This document shows positions 1 through 6,384 of a stretch of 17,033 nt of DNA, in pieces (within the stretch, counting starts at the first letter, position 1; each line of letters opens with the position of its first letter). This DNA comes from an uncultured Planctomycetales bacterium (lineage in GTDB: Bacteria; Planctomycetota; Planctomycetia; Pirellulales; S012-138). The notes under the pieces are model-generated. The model was not told the DNA's origin and searched no databases. It saw only the letters and a list, made by a program, of their open reading frames with translations. The position numbers and the translations under genes are program-made. The DNA lies in contig CALJLD010000005.1 of assembly GCA_937982665.1 (NCBI GenBank), positions 1-17,033 on the forward strand, written 5' to 3'.

Positions 1-431
1 TTTTTCCCGGCGTTCATTCCCACCGCGAGTTTGCTGTCAAAGAGACGGAGCGGACATTCAACGTCAGCGTTGCGGAGTCCGCTCACGCTCTGCCGGAACT
101 GGCAGTCGAAACAAAGCTGTCATCGAAATTCGAATCCGTCGTTTTTCGCAGTTTCCAACGAGCGACCGCCTGCATCTGCTGCGACGCGATTGGCTATTCG
201 CCCGATCGCAGCGGGCGGACGTTTGAAGGCCTGCATCTGGAATTGCATGATCCCAAGTCGGAGTCGCTCGAAGTCACCGCGCTGCGCTCAGAGTTCTTTG
301 AAGACGAAGACCGATTCCCCCGCGGGACCGCTCACTTTGATCACGCCGTCCTGATGCGCGGAGTTCACCATCGCTGGATTTCTCAGCCGAATCTGTCCGC
401 GACAAATTCCCAAGAAGTCTGTCACACATAG
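1..431 (+). CDS. 3' end of an unrecognised protein gene (5' truncated by window edge)
   Basis: An open frame runs from position 3 to a TAG stop at 429-431 and gives about 142 residues with no internal stop, so this is the C-terminal part of a protein that begins before the window. The residues are evenly mixed, with charged and aromatic positions typical of a soluble globular protein. Two neighbouring segments stand out: a Cys-rich stretch (ACICCDAIGYSPD) and a C-terminal stretch (RGTAHFDHAVLMRGVHHRW) with several histidines that could bind metal, although no known motif is complete. There is no membrane helix and no terminal sorting signal. I do not recognise the family. The same strand also carries a frame-shifted open stretch at 31-354, but its composition, rich in Ser and Arg, looks like a shadow frame. 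The gap to the next gene (221 bp) suggests a separate transcription unit. Confidence 0.6.
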   Translation, partial: FPGVHSHREFAVKETERTFNVSVAESAHALPELAVETKLSSKFESVVFRSFQRATACICCDAIGYSPDRSGRTFEGLHLELHDPKSESLEVTALRSEFFEDEDRFPRGTAHFDHAVLMRGVHHRWISQPNLSATNSQEVCHT

Positions 432-652
432 CAGATTGTCCGGCAATAAAGATTGAATGCCGCCTGCTGCTTGGCCAAATGCGACCAGATATTGAATGCC
501 TGCTGGCGCTGCCAGCACGCAATGCAGGCTGGTCTGGCTTTCTTCGTCTTGGCATTTGGTCTTGCTTGATGCCAGCAGATGGGATTTCCTGGCGATTGAT
601 CGCCAGTTGATTCAACAGACTCAACAACCATCCATCCAGAAAGGAATCTGGA

Positions 653-1798
653 ATGCGCAATCTTCAATGGACACTTCATGCGACCTTGTATCTGACCGCT
701 TTGGCGATGTGCCTGAGCGTGGCTGAAGCGGGAAAGCTGCAACAGGTTGACCTACCGCCCGACACGGAACTGGTCATTCACCTGGATTGGGACAAAGCGC
801 GCGACAGCGCGCCGCTCCGCCAACTCGCTGGAGAAACTACACGCGGTTTGCTCGAGTCTGGCTTTGTCGGTTGGCCGGCGGCCGAGCTGGTGGCGGATAC
901 TGTTCTGCACGATATGACACTTGTTGTCACTTCAAGCGGCACGTTTCAGGTCGTCAGGGCTGACACCGATGTTGATGGCCTCAGGGCAATCTTCGCCGAC
1001 GCGCCGGGTTATGTCGTGGTCAAGCACGGCAACTATGAAATCCACCATTGGCTGGATTTGCCGGCAGTCTTGAAGTCAACCGACGAGGACTACAACTCCA
1101 GCGATCCTTCGCCGATTTACGCGGCCGACTGCGGCGACGGAACATACATTCTCTCCAAGCAATTGCGCCCAGTTGTGCAAGCTTTGGAACGGCGAGACGG
1201 TGTCCGCGAGCAAATCTCGGATGAAAAGTGCGCGGAGATCAACGCAGGCGCACCCGAAAACCTTGTGCTGTTGGTTCATGCTTGCTCGCCTGATTCATTG
1301 GAGCGGATGTCGTTGCCGATCCCGATCAAGACGGGGCACGCGACACTTGCCTTCGAGGGGAGTATTTGCGAATTCCGTTGCGAAGGGGAGATGGCCAATT
1401 CCATGATTGCCGGGGCGATCGCCCAAGTGTTCAAGCCGGAGAACCTGGTCCGTTTCTTCCAGGGCATCGCTGCAAAGCAAGTTGGCGCCACACAAGCCGG
1501 CGCTGTCGTGGCGAACAAGGATGAGTCAGAGCAAGAACAACAGCCAGCGGAGGAGAAACCGGCCGATGGCAAACGGAGTTTGAATCTGGGATTCAGCTTC
1601 AAGAACATTGACGCCGAGACGATGCACGCGATGCTCGCCAAGGCGTTTTCCACAACGACCGACGGCGCCAAGATCAGCGTCTCGTTCCGCGGTGTGATTG
1701 AGCCGCAAGTCAAAATCGACGCCAGGTCTCTCTCCATTTCTCTCGTTCTTGACGGAGCCGAGTCCAGCACCGCCGCGAAGGAAGAGACTATTCGCTAG
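653..1798 (+). CDS. Secreted protein of unknown function with LP-type envelope module
   Basis: This 381-residue protein starts with a typical signal peptide: basic residue, hydrophobic stretch at about 9-22, and a probable cleavage site after AEA near residue 26. It is therefore likely exported. The mature part opens with LPPDTELVIHLDWDKA, a pattern resembling the start of the extracytoplasmic domains of the two large minus-strand proteins in this window (LPTETQMIVSLQW and LPIGAQAYLAWRP). A Glu/Lys/Pro-rich linker lies at about 286-306, followed by a second small domain that seems to contain beta strands. No catalytic motif is visible. The ATG at 653 has an AAAGGA-like ribosome site about 8 bases upstream (in AGAAAGGAATCTGG), one of the better ones here. 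A strong inverted repeat follows the stop, so the gene is probably monocistronic. Function is unknown; a role in the envelope is inference from the signal peptide and the module similarity. Confidence 0.8.
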   Translation: MRNLQWTLHATLYLTALAMCLSVAEAGKLQQVDLPPDTELVIHLDWDKARDSAPLRQLAGETTRGLLESGFVGWPAAELVADTVLHDMTLVVTSSGTFQVVRADTDVDGLRAIFADAPGYVVVKHGNYEIHHWLDLPAVLKSTDEDYNSSDPSPIYAADCGDGTYILSKQLRPVVQALERRDGVREQISDEKCAEINAGAPENLVLLVHACSPDSLERMSLPIPIKTGHATLAFEGSICEFRCEGEMANSMIAGAIAQVFKPENLVRFFQGIAAKQVGATQAGAVVANKDESEQEQQPAEEKPADGKRSLNLGFSFKNIDAETMHAMLAKAFSTTTDGAKISVSFRGVIEPQVKIDARSLSISLVLDGAESSTAAKEETIR

Positions 1799-1814
1799 TC
1801 GCCGAAGATCTTGC

Positions 1815-1850
1815 AACTCCGGTGACCGCGGCCGTGCGGTCACCGGAGTT
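1815..1850 (+). terminator. Strong 15-bp perfect inverted repeat, probable terminator
   Basis: A perfect 15-bp stem (1815-1829 pairing with 1836-1850) encloses a six-base loop, GGCCGT, starting 17 bases after the stop of the secreted-protein gene. The stem is GC-rich. Only four T residues (1849-1852) follow its end before GCAGC, so the U-tract is poor. It could stop transcription in either direction, or act as an mRNA 3' end stabiliser. It sits between the secreted-protein gene and the sigma factor gene and probably separates their transcription. Confidence 0.65.
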
Positions 1851-1903
1851 TTGCAGCACACTTTGCCGCCCGGCTCGCCCCAGACACGAGAATATTTGTA
1901 ACT

Positions 1904-2524
1904 GTGACGCTTCGCCCAAACTCCTTGACGGATCAGCAGCTTGCCATCGCCGCCAAAGGTGGCAGTCGCGAAGCGTTTGGTGAACTGGCGGCGCGATTTC
2001 AGCCGCGATTGCTGAACTACCTTCGACATCATTGCCCCACGCGGAATGTGGCCGAAGACGCAATTCAAGAAGCGTTCCTGGCCGCGTATCAGGCCATCCA
2101 GCGATTTGATCCGCGCTGGCAGATCAGCACATGGCTGTTCACAATCGCTCGCCGCAAAGCGGGCAAGCTCAGCCAGCGCGAGGCCAAAGCAAGTGCGTCC
2201 GCGGAGGCCGAGTCTCCTGTTGATGGCTCGCGTTCGGCCGAACAACTCGCCACGGACAGGGAAACGCGTGCGAGAATCTGGCTCATCGCCCGACGCGAAC
2301 TCTCGCAGGATCAGTTCACCGCATTGTGGATGTACTACGTTGAAGGTCTTGATGCACGGCAAACGGCGCTGGTGCTGAACAAGACTTATGCCTCGGCCAG
2401 GGCCATTCTTGCCAGAGCCCGACACAACATGCGGTCGCACTTGCGTGCCTGGCAGAACTCGGACTCGCCGGCTGAGATCAACCTTCCCGCCTCGAACTCC
2501 GCACCGGTCAGATTTGCAGCATGA
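1904..2524 (+). CDS. RNA polymerase sigma-70 family factor, ECF type
   Basis: The 206-residue product has the two-domain layout of extracytoplasmic-function sigma factors, which direct RNA polymerase to a specific promoter set. Region 2 spans about residues 11-85, including AEDAIQEAFLAAYQAIQRFD (core and -10 contacts) and the following WQISTWLFTIARRKA. Region 4 spans about 120-182, with a helix-turn-helix in the segment around YVEGLDARQTALVLNKTYAS. The region between them is Ala/Glu-rich linker. An unstructured tail of about 20 residues follows region 4. The GTG at 1904 is the first usable start in frame and has no clear ribosome site, so the exact N-terminus is uncertain. The stop overlaps the ATG of the next gene by four bases (ATGA), which indicates translational coupling and supports a sigma/anti-sigma pair. 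The target promoters cannot be told from the sequence. Confidence 0.92.
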   Translation: MTLRPNSLTDQQLAIAAKGGSREAFGELAARFQPRLLNYLRHHCPTRNVAEDAIQEAFLAAYQAIQRFDPRWQISTWLFTIARRKAGKLSQREAKASASAEAESPVDGSRSAEQLATDRETRARIWLIARRELSQDQFTALWMYYVEGLDARQTALVLNKTYASARAILARARHNMRSHLRAWQNSDSPAEINLPASNSAPVRFAA

Positions 2525-3138
2525 ACACCAACGAAACACCCAATCAATCGGCCAATCCGGAGAACCAGGCGAGCGATCCTTTTCTCGCCATGGCGTCAGC
2601 CGCGCGCGACGTTGAGCCGAAGTTTTCTGCCGAACTCCATGCGAGAGTGCTGCGCGGCATCGAAGCTTCCGCAACTGAGCAGCAGGTGTCGCCTGCGGCA
2701 AACAAGTCCACAAGTCGAAACTTGCAAGCGGCATCCCTGCAGTTCCTCGCATTGGCCACCTCGTTCGCGCTGTTGTTAGCTGCCGGGTGGCTTTGGAACC
2801 GCGAGGTTGAATCGCCTGGGCGAGTTCCGGTGGCCATTCTGGTGAACAGCGATCAGCCGACCGAGGCAGCAGCGCCGCATTCGGACGCTCCGCAGACCGA
2901 ATCGCTACCGATTGAGCCGACTGTGCGGCACGATCACGAAGATCTGACAACCGCGATCAACTACATGCTGACACTCGGCGGCTCAAAGGAAAGTCGCGCG
3001 GTTGCGACGCCGCCCTCGAATTCCACAGCACAGCAGACGCCGTGGCTGCACCCTGTCGCTTCGCAAGAAACTTTGGCTTTTGAGCTGGATCAGCAGCGAT
3101 TGCGGACCTTGGCCAAAGCTCTCTTCGCCATGCAATGA
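2521..3138 (+). CDS. Single-pass membrane protein, probable anti-sigma factor
   Basis: This 205-residue protein overlaps the sigma factor stop by four bases, the usual arrangement for a cognate anti-sigma factor that holds the sigma at the membrane. It has a cytoplasmic N-terminal part of about 70 residues with a helical segment (PKFSAELHARVLRGIEAS, about 33-50) resembling the short sigma-binding helices of other planctomycete anti-sigma proteins. One membrane helix follows (about 73-92, rich in Leu and Ala), then an extracytoplasmic tail of about 110 residues, poor in structure except for the last part. There is no cysteine in the whole protein, so the HxxxCxxC zinc site of the ZAS family is absent. 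The assignment rests on gene position and topology, not on a recognised domain. It might instead be a small membrane protein simply co-transcribed with the sigma gene. Confidence 0.8.
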   Translation: MNTNETPNQSANPENQASDPFLAMASAARDVEPKFSAELHARVLRGIEASATEQQVSPAANKSTSRNLQAASLQFLALATSFALLLAAGWLWNREVESPGRVPVAILVNSDQPTEAAAPHSDAPQTESLPIEPTVRHDHEDLTTAINYMLTLGGSKESRAVATPPSNSTAQQTPWLHPVASQETLAFELDQQRLRTLAKALFAMQ

Positions 3139-3266
3139 ATAAGCGGCTTGCCGCGAGTGCGGAGGGAAATCGAGACGTTGGACATTCTGCTGATGGCACA
3201 AATCCGCACCACAGGCTAGCATAGGCACTCGTCCAACATTCTTGCCCTTCGACAAGATTTGCTTTC

Positions 3267-3494
3267 ATGGAATTTATCGAGATGACCGGCCGTCTGTTGT
3301 TGGAGATGGCTGATGGCGAGACAATGTCACGCGACGAACTCAGCAGCGCCGGCGTTCAGGCGGACAGCGTGGTTCGCGTCAACCGGCAAGGCGATATCGA
3401 GCTGCGCAAGAACTCCGGTTGGGATGTCATCGGCGGAATGATTGGCGAGTTCGAAGCCCGCGTGAAGCAAGCCACCGGTTTGGATTGGGCTTAG
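3267..3494 (+). CDS. Small conserved-looking protein of unknown function
   Basis: The gene encodes 75 residues, beginning MEFIEMTGRLLLEMADGETM and ending in GLDWA. The composition is that of a real, folded soluble protein: acidic, with alternating hydrophobic residues and a well-formed segment VVRVNRQGDIELRKNSGWDV that looks like two beta strands and a turn. A helix (GGMIGEFEARVKQAT) follows. There is no signal peptide, membrane helix or metal site. My impression, which I cannot check here, is that similar short proteins occur in other planctomycetes. The ATG lacks a ribosome site. The gene lies 128 bp after the probable anti-sigma gene on the same strand and may be a separate unit. No function can be assigned. 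Confidence 0.72.
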   Translation: MEFIEMTGRLLLEMADGETMSRDELSSAGVQADSVVRVNRQGDIELRKNSGWDVIGGMIGEFEARVKQATGLDWA

Positions 3495-3991
3495 GATTGG
3501 CTTGGCTATTACGTTCTCTAACGTGTTGCGGACGCTTACGCGTTTGAGATGTGCAGCGACACGCGGATGGCGTTCTCGATTCGCGGGCAGAAAGAACAAC
3601 AACAGTCAACGCCAAAAAAATCTCTGATCCGAAGTGGCTCAATCTCGGGCGCATGACGGCGGCGCGCAGACTGGTGGTCACACCGATTGAATCTCCCGCT
3701 TATCGCTCCCTCCGTGCGCCCCCTGGAAAACTGAAATTTGCCCCGTGGGTTCACGCATAATGCGTTGGGCTAAATCTCGGTCGCCACGAAGCCCCAACAC
3801 ACAAAAATTCAAAACGCGCCTTGCCCAGTGCGCAGCTTTCGTTGGAGATTGCCAGCACGATCTTTGGCAATTGAATCAAGACCTCGGAACGCGTCGTGCG
3901 TTGGGCGACGGTCTACGGCAAACACGGAAAACGGCAGGCGCGGTTACAGAATGCATCGACGCCTGGCATCACACGCACGAGCAATTTATCG
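3495..3991. other. 497-bp intergenic stretch between convergent genes, no gene seen
   Basis: This stretch separates the 3' ends of the 75-residue gene (plus) and the TPR gene (minus). Several short open frames cross it on both strands, but their composition (Arg/Ser/Cys-rich, no hydrophobic pattern) and mutual overlap mark them as chance frames. I found no tRNA-like T-loop and none of the core motifs of SRP RNA, RNase P RNA or tmRNA. Two weak hairpins occur: ACGTT-CTCT-AACGT at 3511-3524, shortly after the upstream stop, and a 7-bp stem ATTGCCA/TGGCAAT at 3848-3871. Neither has a T-run, so I would not call them terminators. It may hold decayed coding sequence or an unrecognised RNA. Confidence 0.5.
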
Positions 3992-4300
3992 TCAGCCCAG
4001 CGTCAGCAGGAATTCGCGCATTTCGCCAGCCGCATGCAGATCGCCTTGCTGCTCTGCGGCCGTAACGCCGGCAGTGAGCAGTTCGCGGGCTTCGTCAGTC
4101 CGTTCCAAGTCAACCAGGTGCTGGGCTGCCATGAAGAACGCCGGCACATACGGAGGTTGATCCTCGCGCAAATTCGCGAAAAGTGTTTGGCTTCGCTCAT
4201 GTTCGCCTTCCTTCGCCAACTCCATGGCCAGGCTGTAGCGGAGAAACTGATCCTGGGGATCATCCTCAAGCAACGCTTCGATCTTTTCGCGGCGAGACAT
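3992..4300 (-). CDS. Small TPR-like protein
   Basis: The 102-residue product begins MSRREKIEALLEDDPQDQFL and is almost entirely alpha-helical. Its pattern of paired helices with small residues at packing positions (RYSLAMELAKEG, then PAFFMAAQHLVDLERTDEA, then a final helix pair) fits two to three tetratricopeptide-like repeats, which usually serve as protein-protein docking surfaces. The chosen start is the ATG complement at 4298-4300. The frame stays open upstream to an ATG at 4453, adding 51 residues, but that extension has no repeat pattern and reads like a non-coding leader. There is no signal peptide from the preferred start, so the protein should be cytoplasmic. It diverges from the rhomboid gene (starts 195 bp apart), so both promoters must lie in 4301-4495. 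The partner is unknown. Confidence 0.78.
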   Translation of the reverse strand: MSRREKIEALLEDDPQDQFLRYSLAMELAKEGEHERSQTLFANLREDQPPYVPAFFMAAQHLVDLERTDEARELLTAGVTAAEQQGDLHAAGEMREFLLTLG

Positions 4301-4495
4301 GTTATGAACTAAATCAAGGAATGGATTGCTGAAGTCAATCGTGACGCGGCTTGGAAACTCTGCCAGAATGTCAAACTTCGAGAGCAAAGAACTTCCCGCT
4401 GGCAGCGAATAACTCGAAGCGGAAGCCACCGCGAAGGGCAGCCGGCACGTCAATTTCCATCTCGTGGGGAGGCGTTAATATCCCACATACGGCCT

Positions 4496-5158
4496 ATGAC
4501 TGAAGCCAAAAAAACGTGGAAGTCCACTCAAGCTTTGCATGTCAAAGTGTTGCTGGGCATTCTCATTGGGCTATGGTTGATCGCGCTGTTGGACTTCGTG
4601 ATCCCCAATGTCGAATTCGACGATTACGGAATCCGGCCGCGAAAGGCATCCGGCCTGTGGGGGATTCTTACCGCGCCATTCCTCCATGCGGGCTGGGCCC
4701 ACTTGGGAGCAAACCCTTTGCCGCTGTTGGTGCTTGGCTGGCCCGCCATGCTCCGTGGCATCCGCGTGTTCCTCGTCGTCTGCGTCATTTCGGCCATCGT
4801 CTGTGGCTTGGGAGTCTGTACGTTGAGTGACTGGGGCCAAGAGGTGCGCTCACATGTGGGAGCCAGCGGAGTCATTTTTGGACTCTTCGGGTACTTGCTG
4901 CTTCGGGCCTATTTCGAGCGCAGTCTGGGTTCGCTGCTGATCGCATGTGCTGTTGGCTTCTTCTATGGCGGGTTGTTCTGGGGGCTTGTTGTGCCGGAAC
5001 AGCAAGCCCAGGACGTTTCCTGGCTTGGCCACGTGTTTGGATTTGCTGGTGGAGCTTTGGCCGCTTGGGCGCTGGCACCAGCAAGCCAGAAAGCAGAAAG
5101 CGAGAAAGAGACCCCGCATGAACGCGCAAATGACGCGCCAGAAGCCGACGATGAATAG
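4496..5158 (+). CDS. Rhomboid family intramembrane serine protease
   Basis: The 220-residue protein has about six hydrophobic segments and all the hallmarks of rhomboid proteases, which cut substrate helices inside the membrane. The oxyanion-site motif HxxxN is present as HLGAN (His69, Asn73) after a short loop. The catalytic serine motif is GASG (Ser124) in HVGASGVIFGLFGYLL. The catalytic histidine is His179 in WLGHVFGFAGG, followed by the small-residue helix GGALAAWALA. All active residues are therefore intact. The N-terminus is a short cytoplasmic stretch before the first helix (about 16-36). The C-terminus is a hydrophilic, Glu-rich tail of about 25 residues. The ATG at 4496 has no obvious ribosome site. 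An intrinsic terminator lies about 75 bases after the stop, so the gene is probably a single-gene unit. The substrate is unknown. Confidence 0.92.
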   Translation: MTEAKKTWKSTQALHVKVLLGILIGLWLIALLDFVIPNVEFDDYGIRPRKASGLWGILTAPFLHAGWAHLGANPLPLLVLGWPAMLRGIRVFLVVCVISAIVCGLGVCTLSDWGQEVRSHVGASGVIFGLFGYLLLRAYFERSLGSLLIACAVGFFYGGLFWGLVVPEQQAQDVSWLGHVFGFAGGALAAWALAPASQKAESEKETPHERANDAPEADDE

Positions 5159-5231
5159 GCTATGCAACGGAAATCCGGCGATCCGGCTTGACCCTCCTAC
5201 CCGCCCTACTTAGACTTCCAGTTTGGTAATG

Positions 5232-5264
5232 TGCGCCGCTGAAAAGGCGGCGCAACTTTGTTTT
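5232..5264 (+). terminator. Intrinsic terminator after the rhomboid gene
   Basis: A perfect 8-bp GC-rich stem, TGCGCCGC (5232-5239) with GCGGCGCA (5247-5254), encloses the loop TGAAAAG and is followed by ACTTTGTTTT (5255-5264). A GC stem plus a T-rich tail is the standard form of a Rho-independent terminator. It lies about 75 bases after the rhomboid stop and before the phosphoesterase gene. Confidence 0.85.
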
Positions 5265-5383
5265 GGGACACATTTTGCGAACAGAGAAGGCGATCGTTCG
5301 TCTGTTGGGCCGCTACTGAATCTCCCGCCTTTTCCCTCGCATCATCTGCCCGCTCGTTATCCTGATTCTCGGATTCTGTTCTT

Positions 5384-6139
5384 GTGAAGCGAGCCCTGAT
5401 CAGCGATATCCATTCGAACCTGGAAGGGCTCGAAGCGGTGCTCGCCGATATCGATGCGCAAGGCATCAAAGAGATTTATTGCCTAGGCGACATTGTCGGG
5501 TATGGGCCAAATCCGCGCGAGTGCATTGACCTGGTTCGCGAACGAACGGCCGTATGCCTGCTCGGCAACCATGACCAAGGTGCGCTGTTTGATCCAGAAG
5601 GATTCAACACCACTGCGGAAAAGGCCATCTTTTGGACTCGCGAGCAGCTGGAACAACCGCTGCGATTTGGCGACAAGCCAGACGAGCGTTGGGAGTTCTT
5701 GGGAGAGTTGCCCAGAACGCACCGGGATGAACCGTTCCTGTTTGTCCATGGCTCCGCTCGCAACCCGCTGAATGAATACGTCTTCCCGGAAGATGTCTAC
5801 ATGCCCCGCAAGTTGGAGCGGATCTTCGCGCTGATTCAGCGTTTCTGCTTCCAAGGGCACACCCACGTCCCGGGCGTTTTTACGGAGCAGCCGGAATTCA
5901 TCAGCCCGGAAGACACCAATTATGAGTATCGCCTGCCCAATGAGGGACGGTTGATGGTCAATGTCGGGTCTGTTGGTCAGCCGCGGGATGGCGACAACAG
6001 GGCGTGCTACGTGGTGCTGGAAGAGGAGCTTCTGACGTTTCGCCGCGTTCCCTACGATTTTGAAGAAACCCGCCGCAAGATTTACGGAATCCCGGACTTA
6101 GACAATGGATTGGGCGACCGGCTTCGTGATGGCAAATAG
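5384..6139 (+). CDS. Calcineurin-like metallophosphoesterase
   Basis: The 251-residue protein carries the complete metal-binding set of the calcineurin-like superfamily: DIH (Asp8, His10), GDIVGYGP (Asp36), GNHD (Asn62, His63), a His in FVHGS (His122) and GHTHVPG (His159, His161). These residues hold two divalent metals that activate water to cut phosphoester bonds. The compact length and the GDIVGYGPNPRECI block match the YfcE/MJ0936-like subgroup, which includes phosphodiesterases of small substrates. The real substrate cannot be told from sequence. The block NVGSVGQPRDGD near residues 193-204 is also typical of this subgroup. There is no signal peptide, so it should be cytoplasmic. Translation is inferred from the GTG at 5384, since the conserved first strand (KRALISDIH) begins at once after it. 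It follows the rhomboid terminator and is followed by yidC after 245 bp. Confidence 0.93.
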   Translation: MKRALISDIHSNLEGLEAVLADIDAQGIKEIYCLGDIVGYGPNPRECIDLVRERTAVCLLGNHDQGALFDPEGFNTTAEKAIFWTREQLEQPLRFGDKPDERWEFLGELPRTHRDEPFLFVHGSARNPLNEYVFPEDVYMPRKLERIFALIQRFCFQGHTHVPGVFTEQPEFISPEDTNYEYRLPNEGRLMVNVGSVGQPRDGDNRACYVVLEEELLTFRRVPYDFEETRRKIYGIPDLDNGLGDRLRDGK

Positions 6140-6384
6140 CTGCCACAGTCCCAGGGCGGCGAACAAGTCCTTTCTCCTCTAAGAAATATCAGGCGATTCG
6201 AGCGGTGTTAGAAAGCCCGCCCGGCATTGCAAGATAAGCCTCCTGCGGGAGAATACTACTACAGAGCAAACCTGCTCTCGCTCTGCTTTTGTCGATGTTT
6301 CGCTCGCTCTCTCCGCGGGCCGGGCACTTGCCTGCTAGTCCAAGAATCCAAGCAGCGACGCTGCTTTGACCTGAGTTTGATCGC

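Noticed and set aside
501..517. 7-bp hairpin (TGCTGGC-GCT-GCCAGCA) after the partial first gene
   Set aside because: No T-run follows, and the surroundings contain several similar CTGG/CCAG words, so it may be chance. Not called a terminator.
1526..2950. Long minus-strand open frame (474 codons) opposite the sigma and anti-sigma genes
   Set aside because: It is rich in Arg, Ser, Cys and Pro with no domain pattern, and lies antisense to three well-supported plus-strand genes. It is a shadow frame of GC-rich coding DNA.
3745..4065. Plus-strand open frame in and beyond the long intergenic stretch
   Set aside because: It overlaps the 3' part of the TPR gene, has no hydrophobic pattern or motif, and other frames across the same stretch are equally open.
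6226..6255. Possible sigma-70-like promoter (TTGCAA, 18-base spacer, GAATAC) upstream of yidC
   Set aside because: The -10 match is poor and planctomycete promoter rules are not well enough known to support the call.
6351..6365. Short palindrome AGCAGCG-A-CGCTGCT just upstream of yidC
   Set aside because: It is only about 20 bases from the start codon and has a very short loop. It could affect translation but there is no further support.
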